NCBI GenBank assembly: GCA_937952925.1
Contig: CALFYA010000174.1
Coordinates: forward strand, 1-8,564
Origin: an uncultured Moraxellaceae bacterium
GTDB lineage: Bacteria > Pseudomonadota > Gammaproteobacteria > Pseudomonadales > Moraxellaceae
DNA length: 8,564 bases
Direction of reading: 5' to 3'
Part shown: in pieces, positions 5,853 to 8,564 of the stretch
Numbering within the stretch: the first letter of the stretch is position 1
Layout of the letters: the number at the start of each line of letters is the position of its first letter
Translations under genes and position numbers: made by a program
The notes under the pieces: generated by a model
What the model saw: only the letters and a program-made list of their open reading frames with translations
The model's database searches: none
What the model was told of the DNA's origin: nothing

Positions 5853-7206
5853 CATGTACCTCCACAGCCGACCATTGCACAGGCAACGCCACATCCTCCA
5901 CACGGATCTGACTGGCTTGATCTTCCAAGGAGACCAAACAGCGCCCATCTGCCATCAGATTCCAACTTCTGGCCATCCCCCGACTGCGCTCCCAAAACAC
6001 ACTCGGCTCAGTATACGCCGCCACAGCCAAGCGCTGCCCTTGCCATTGGCCTGTCAGGATGGGAGCACCCCAAGGCAACCGTGACGACACCTCAAAGCCC
6101 CATTGGGCAAACCAATGCGTGATCAAGGATAATGACACCTGATGCTCGCGTGACCATTGGTTGTTGGGTTGGTCGTGATAAGCCGATTCTTGTAAGGTCG
6201 AAATATACAATTCTTTGAAACACAGTTCACGCACACCCTGTGCCACCGCCCAATCCACATACGCCCGCAGGCTCATCGCATCATCAATGCCCCCGCGCTG
6301 CAACACCACCACCAAACGCGGCGTGATGTGGGTCTGTTGGATCGCCTGCAACACTCGCTCGGTCTGCGTATCCAAGCCCATGATCTGTGCATTTTGGATT
6401 GGATCATGATGATGACGTGACAACGACAGCACCGATAATCCCGCCGCCTGATAATCCGCCAAACGTTGGGCAATGTCGCGATGTTTTGCCAAGTGATAAC
6501 CATTGCTAATCAATGTCGTGCGCTTAAAATACCGTGCACCCAATCCAATCAACGCCACCAACTGCGCATGCGGCAACAACCCAGACTCGCCACCCCCTGT
6601 GATCACAAAGCGGCTCGCCCCTGCCCGCTGTGCCACATGACACCAGCCCTCAAGACCCACCACATCAATGGGATGTTGGGTTTGCTCAACCGACACACTA
6701 CTTTCTGAAAAACAAAAACGACACGCTGCCTGACATGCTTGGGCAATTGGCAACACCGATAGGCTACGCGGTTGCAGTGCGGCATAGTCATGCAACTGTG
6801 GATGCAAGATGCGCAGCGAATCGGCATAAGCAGATTCATCACTGATCGGTTGCAACTGTCCTGCTGCATCCAGCACCGCCACATGATCAATCGGTAAAAA
6901 TGACTGCTTGAGATACTGCCCACGCCCTGACGCATGATCCGCATACAACTCATCAGGATCTAGGCGAGCACACAGCACCAACAGTCGATCTTGTGGGAGG
7001 TTTAAGCGTTCAAGCAACTGTTGCGCTTTTTGCAGACCAATCGACAACTCATGGGAATGCAACACAAAAAATTGCTGGGGAAAATGGCTTTGGATCAGGG
7101 CAGCTTTATCGTAGCAACGCCGATATTTATCAAAGGCTTGTGCAAAATTGGATAGCACTGTGACATGGTAATAGGTATTCATCAACAAAGCATCTGGTGT
7201 TGTCAT
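5842..7206 (-). CDS. Radical SAM enzyme of unknown function
   Basis: Radical SAM proteins use a [4Fe-4S] cluster to cleave S-adenosylmethionine and start radical chemistry. In the 454-residue reading the cluster motif CQAACRFC (Cys158, Cys162, Cys165; CX3CX2C) is followed by the GGE-type SAM-binding motif ITGGGES (203-208) and LISNGY (232-237). Residues 1 to about 155 form an N-terminal region I do not recognise (begins MTTPDALLMNTYYHVTVLS). Past the core only Cys329 and Cys423 remain, too few for a SPASM or twitch auxiliary-cluster domain. The start is uncertain: ATG at 7206 is used, ATG at 7182 is equally plausible, and a GTG at 7248 extends the frame; none has a clear ribosome binding site. 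The PLP-enzyme gene overlaps its end. The two products probably act in one pathway on an amino-acid-like or peptide substrate, which is inference. Confidence 0.83.
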   Translation of the reverse strand: MTTPDALLMNTYYHVTVLSNFAQAFDKYRRCYDKAALIQSHFPQQFFVLHSHELSIGLQKAQQLLERLNLPQDRLLVLCARLDPDELYADHASGRGQYLKQSFLPIDHVAVLDAAGQLQPISDESAYADSLRILHPQLHDYAALQPRSLSVLPIAQACQAACRFCFSESSVSVEQTQHPIDVVGLEGWCHVAQRAGASRFVITGGGESGLLPHAQLVALIGLGARYFKRTTLISNGYHLAKHRDIAQRLADYQAAGLSVLSLSRHHHDPIQNAQIMGLDTQTERVLQAIQQTHITPRLVVVLQRGGIDDAMSLRAYVDWAVAQGVRELCFKELYISTLQESAYHDQPNNQWSREHQVSLSLITHWFAQWGFEVSSRLPWGAPILTGQWQGQRLAVAAYTEPSVFWERSRGMARSWNLMADGRCLVSLEDQASQIRVEDVALPVQWSAVEVHDGF

Positions 7207-7274
7207 TGTGGGTTGATCATACAACGATTGGAGCTCAATCTCACCCACCCATGCGCAGGCTCACGATTGCTCAA

Positions 7275-7303
7275 CATTGTTTTGTTGCGGCTCTTGTTAA
7301 TCT
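7275..7303 (+). promoter_or_regulatory. Candidate extended -10 promoter for the YbjQ operon
   Basis: TGTTAATCT (7295-7303) fits an extended -10 element (TG-n-TAATCT). CATTGT at 7275-7280 lies 17 bp upstream as a weak -35. The start codon at 7341 is 37 bp downstream. GCTCAC (7259-7264) and GTGAGC (7304-7309) form a loose inverted repeat around it. This is the gap between the divergent radical SAM and YbjQ operons. Confidence 0.35.
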
Positions 7304-7340
7304 GTGAGCTAAACCAGCCAAATCATTGAGGTTTATTGGC

Positions 7341-7706
7341 ATGTTGTTGTCCAATCTCGAACACCTACCCAATCACCGCATCATCCAACAACTCGATGTG
7401 GTGTACGGCAGCACCGTACGCAGCAAACATGTGGGCAAAGACATTTTTGCCAGCCTCAAAAACATCGTGGGGGGTGAACTGACCGCCTACACCGAACTGC
7501 TTGAAGAATCGCGCCAAGAAGCGCTTGATCGGATGATCGCCAAAGCCCGCCAATTGGGTGCAAACGCGGTGGTGGGGATTCGCTTTTCCACCTCCAGCAT
7601 TGCGCAAGGTGCCGCAGAGCTGTTTGTGTATGGCACTGCGGTGATTGCCGAACCCCTACAAGCGATGCAGAGCCATAATCCTCCACCACTGCCGCATCAA
7701 GGTTAA
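7341..7706 (+). CDS. UPF0145/YbjQ-family protein, soluble paralogue
   Basis: A 121-residue protein of the YbjQ (UPF0145) family, small proteins sometimes labelled heavy-metal-binding but without a proven role. Family landmarks are IVGGELTAYTELL (42-54, as IVGGRSGAYEKEL in E. coli YbjQ), the helix ESRQEALDRMIAKARQLGAN, NAVVGIRF (75-82) and VYGTAVI at 96-102. Unlike the E. coli protein it carries a proline-rich tail (SHNPPPLPHQG). No signal peptide or membrane helix is seen, so it should be cytosolic. ATG at 7341 is preferred, with GAGG nine bases upstream; a TTG at 7326 would add five residues but overlaps that ribosome binding site. The next gene follows after 2 bp and is a paralogue, so duplication within the operon is likely. 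Confidence 0.88.
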   Translation: MLLSNLEHLPNHRIIQQLDVVYGSTVRSKHVGKDIFASLKNIVGGELTAYTELLEESRQEALDRMIAKARQLGANAVVGIRFSTSSIAQGAAELFVYGTAVIAEPLQAMQSHNPPPLPHQG

Positions 7707-7708
7707 TC

Positions 7709-8197
7709 ATGGAAATTCTGATCCAGATTGGATTGTTTTTGCTGCTGTTTACCGCAGGTTGGTGGTTTGGTCGCCAAGCCGAACAGCGGCACTGGGCGCA
7801 ATTACTACAAGACGAAGCCCGTCTGGCCAATATCCGCATCAGCAGCGAGCGCTTTATCCACCCCGAAGCCAACGGCCAGCTGGTGTGCGCGAGTGTGGTG
7901 ATTGCTCAAGATTATTTTAAATTGGTGTGGGCAAATATCCACAATCTGTTGGGCGGTAATCTGACCACCTATGAAACCCTGCTCGATCGAGCACGGCGTG
8001 AAGCAATCGTGCGCCTCAAGGCCAACGCCGCCGCACAAGGTGCGACCCAAATTTTGGGTGTGCGTCTGGAGATGTCGGATATTGGTGCAGATCAAGGCAT
8101 GGTCGAGGTATTGGCCTATGGCACGATGATTTTTGCCCCTGCCCAGCCGAATGTATGGCCGCCACAACCTCTTGATGCGATTGGAGCAACAACATGA
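7709..8197 (+). CDS. UPF0145/YbjQ-family protein, membrane-anchored paralogue
   Basis: A 162-residue protein with one N-terminal membrane helix (about 3-20, ILIQIGLFLLLFTAGWWF), a charged linker (about 21-55) and a YbjQ-type domain (about 56-143). It repeats the landmarks of the gene before it: LLGGNLTTYETLLDRARREA (80-99) against IVGGELTAYTELLEESRQEA, ILGVRLEMSDIG against VVGIRFSTSSIA, and LAYGTMIF against FVYGTAVI. With Arg and other charges just after the helix, the domain probably faces the cytoplasm. AAGG lies 6 bases before the start, inside the end of the upstream gene. The TGA stop overlaps the ATG of the HD-domain gene (ATGA), so the three genes should be translated together. Function unknown; a hetero-oligomer tethered to the membrane by this subunit is a guess. 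Confidence 0.86.
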   Translation: MEILIQIGLFLLLFTAGWWFGRQAEQRHWAQLLQDEARLANIRISSERFIHPEANGQLVCASVVIAQDYFKLVWANIHNLLGGNLTTYETLLDRARREAIVRLKANAAAQGATQILGVRLEMSDIGADQGMVEVLAYGTMIFAPAQPNVWPPQPLDAIGATT

Positions 8198-8564
8198 TCA
8201 CCACGCACCCCACTTTAGATGCGATTTTAAACGCGTACCGTGAGCAGATCGGTGCGAATTTTATCGGCTATCGCAATCACTGTTATCGGGTGCTCAATAT
8301 TTATCAGGCGCTTGGCCTGCTGTACGACACTCCTGTTGATCTAGAGCAAGCGGCGATTGCGTTGGCGTTTCATGATGTGGGAATTTGGACTGATCACACC
8401 GTGGATTATTTGCCGCCATCGATCCGTGAAGCCAAAGCTTACTTGGCGACTCGGCCTGAAATTGATGAGATTCAGACCATCTTGATGATCAGCCAACACC
8501 ACAAAATCCGTACTTTTATGTTTGACACCGAGGTGGAACTGTTCCGCCAAGCCGATTTGGTGGA
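8194..8564 (+). CDS. HD-domain hydrolase (C-terminus beyond right edge)
   Basis: The first 123 codons of an HD-superfamily protein, open at the window end. HD proteins are metal-dependent phosphohydrolases, often acting on nucleotides or phosphate esters. Metal-site candidates appear in order: His29 (YRNHCYRV), His60-Asp61 (AFHDVGIW), His102/His103 (SQHHKIR) and Asp121 (RQADLVD). This matches the H...HD...D arrangement. No membrane segment is seen. The ATG at 8194 shares ATGA with the stop of the membrane-anchored YbjQ paralogue, and GGAG lies 8 bases upstream, so the start is secure. The tight coupling suggests a link with the YbjQ pair, but co-transcription does not prove shared function. 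Substrate unknown. Confidence 0.85.
   Translation, partial: MITTHPTLDAILNAYREQIGANFIGYRNHCYRVLNIYQALGLLYDTPVDLEQAAIALAFHDVGIWTDHTVDYLPPSIREAKAYLATRPEIDEIQTILMISQHHKIRTFMFDTEVELFRQADLV

Noticed and set aside
7326..7340. TTG start for the first YbjQ paralogue
   Set aside because: It would overlap the GAGG ribosome binding site that suits the ATG at 7341.
1..8564. CRISPR array, tRNA, rRNA, insertion sequence or phage genes
   Set aside because: No spaced repeats, cloverleaf-like sequence, transposase or phage protein was seen on either strand.

Overview
The window (about 8.6 kb, roughly 50% G+C by eye) reads as ordinary chromosomal DNA of a gammaproteobacterium. The main reason is a sensor kinase/response regulator pair that matches enterobacterial BaeS/BaeR nearly motif for motif. 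The genus cannot be fixed from sequence alone; a higher-G+C relative of the Moraxellaceae is one possibility. Ten protein genes are supported, two of them cut by the window edges. No rRNA, tRNA, CRISPR array, transposase or integrase was seen.

Left part (1-1910, all minus strand): the 5' part of a short-form endonuclease V gene running off the left edge; a small, visibly A+T-richer gene for a zinc-ribbon plus TM2-domain membrane protein, with its own terminator; and a short-chain dehydrogenase/reductase that starts at GTG.

Middle (1911-4887, plus strand): a divergent intergenic region with operator-like repeats, then baeS and baeR, a 188-bp gap with two inverted repeats, and a gene for a secreted protein with three EF-hands, closed by a strong intrinsic terminator. 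The EF-hand protein occupies the place where a periplasmic envelope-stress effector under BaeR control would be expected. Similar TTTCT..ACA words lie upstream of both baeS and the EF-hand gene.

Right-middle (4872-7206, minus strand): two overlapping genes, a radical SAM enzyme followed by a PLP-dependent fold-type-I aminotransferase-like protein. They look translationally coupled. This pair is the best candidate in the window for an uncharacterised biosynthetic system: the PLP protein has lost usual substrate-binding motifs, and the radical SAM protein carries an unrecognised N-terminal region of about 155 residues and no obvious auxiliary-cluster domain. The end of the PLP gene lies inside the terminator of the EF-hand gene.

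Right end (7275-8564, plus strand): a tightly packed operon of two UPF0145/YbjQ-family paralogues, one soluble and one with an N-terminal membrane anchor, followed with a 4-bp overlap by an HD-domain hydrolase that runs off the right edge. A candidate extended -10 promoter precedes it. The radical SAM operon and the YbjQ operon diverge from the region around 7207-7340.
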